Of a stretch of 5,044 bases of DNA, positions 4,627 through 5,044 are shown one piece after another; position 1 is the stretch's first letter, and every line of letters begins with the position of its first letter. The position numbers and the translations under genes are program-made. The notes under the pieces are model-generated. The model was not told the DNA's origin and did no database searches. It saw nothing but the letters and a program-made list of their open reading frames with translations. The DNA comes from Nitrososphaerota archaeon (GTDB lineage Archaea; Thermoproteota; Nitrososphaeria; Nitrososphaerales; UBA183): positions 1 through 5,044 of the forward strand of contig JAFLZE010000079.1 of assembly GCA_029785685.1 (NCBI GenBank), in the 5' to 3' direction.

Positions 4627-5044
4627 ATGCGTGTCTATACTGCGCCGTATGTGATGCACGTGCCGAAAGATCCTGACGTGCTCGTTGATCGTTTGTTCGA
4701 CAACGCACGTTCCGTGTTGACGAAGGTTGCGAACCACAGGCCGACTTTGATCACCCTTTTTGAGAGCGGGTCGGATTACGTGGCGCACTATCACGTCCTA
4801 GTCCCGGACGTGGGGGATGCTGAGATACCGTCGGTCAAGCCGATCATCGACCGGGAGCAGTGCGATGCTTTTGCGATGATCAGCTTGTCGGAGGTCCAGG
4901 TCTCTGGCAACAAGGAGGGCCACCCAGAAGGGGCCGCTCTCTTTCTGGTGTTCCACTCGAACACGCAGGACCGGATGGTCTACCAGACTTACTCGATAGT
5001 CGGGAGGAAGGGTAAGAAGCGGATGCCCGTCATTAAAATGGGGG
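4627..5044 (+). CDS. Unrecognised conserved protein (gene B', copy 2), 3' end missing
   Basis: The frame runs open for 139 codons to the window edge, and by comparison with copy 1 about 30 residues are missing. It begins MRVYTAPYVMHVPKDPDVLV, two residues shorter than copy 1 at the N-terminus. The two proteins are about 70% identical by hand count, with the same blocks: SDYVAHYHVLVPDV, IDREQCDAF, VSGNKEGHPEG, LFLVFHSN and a final IKMG. The pattern of change, with conserved residues kept and variable loops, fits two working paralogues. It follows the RHH-ATPase-zinc-finger operon on the same strand, after a T-rich gap, and probably has its own promoter and Shine-Dalgarno. I do not know its function. 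Confidence 0.85.
   Translation, partial: MRVYTAPYVMHVPKDPDVLVDRLFDNARSVLTKVANHRPTLITLFESGSDYVAHYHVLVPDVGDAEIPSVKPIIDREQCDAFAMISLSEVQVSGNKEGHPEGAALFLVFHSNTQDRMVYQTYSIVGRKGKKRMPVIKMG
4628..4673 (+). repeat. 46-base perfect inverted repeat in the 5' end of gene B'
   Basis: This is the exact inverse partner of 655-700. It begins at the second base of the B' start codon and ends in codon 16. Confidence 0.93.

Noticed and set aside
1..5044. Window ends as a circular junction
   Set aside because: Joining 5044 to 1 does not continue gene B' into the expected C-terminal sequence (KLFKTDKS...), and the ends share no overlap.
1..5044. tRNA, rRNA or insertion-sequence transposase
   Set aside because: I found no cloverleaf with a T-loop GTTCRA signature in the right context, no rRNA segments, and no transposase or integrase frame.

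Overview
The window looks like part of an archaeal extrachromosomal or integrated element (plasmid or virus), not a chromosomal housekeeping region. The signs are an archaeal-type TATA box (TTTTAAA, 1416-1422) about 24 bases before the start of a probably leaderless gene, Shine-Dalgarno sites only on internal or leadered genes, C2H2 zinc fingers of the CPxxGC type, a tiny ribbon-helix-helix (RHH) regulator, a large replication-type P-loop ATPase, and paralogous gene copies in opposite orientations. The host is inferred from these features; no sequence here identifies a taxon.

Left half, minus strand, reading leftward: an unrecognised gene (1388-945), a 237-base gap with several inverted repeats (708-944), an unrecognised 170-aa gene 'B' (707-195), a G/C hairpin that may be a terminator (166-185), and the first 18 codons of a second ATPase copy (54-1, cut by the window edge). 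Right half, plus strand: an RHH gene (1443-1598), an 858-aa AAA+-like ATPase with a possible winged helix and two C-terminal C2H2 fingers (1595-4171), a small C2H2 protein (4168-4410), a T-rich gap (4411-4626), and B', a second copy of gene B (4627 to the edge).

The RHH, ATPase and small zinc-finger genes form one operon joined by two ATGA stop/start overlaps. A 19-bp palindrome overlaps the RHH start codon just past the TATA box, so RHH probably represses its own operon and perhaps the divergent minus-strand gene. The ATPase probably drives replication of the element, with its C-terminal fingers and possibly the separate zinc-finger protein as DNA- or partner-binding parts.

The most striking structure is a pair of inverted repeats at the starts of both paralogous pairs. 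The RHH/ATPase junction (1572-1641) is repeated in inverse at 5-77, including the DNA for the last RHH codons, although no RHH gene lies upstream of the left copy. Genes B and B' share 46 identical bases at their starts, also inverted. Inversion at the first pair would move the intact RHH gene and its promoter in front of the other ATPase copy, so an expression switch is possible, but old duplication with rearrangement explains the same facts. A second unusual feature is a cluster of nine AACTTT/AAAGTT hexamers inside the ATPase gene (3759-3965), which resembles iterons or a fast-evolving repeat linker.
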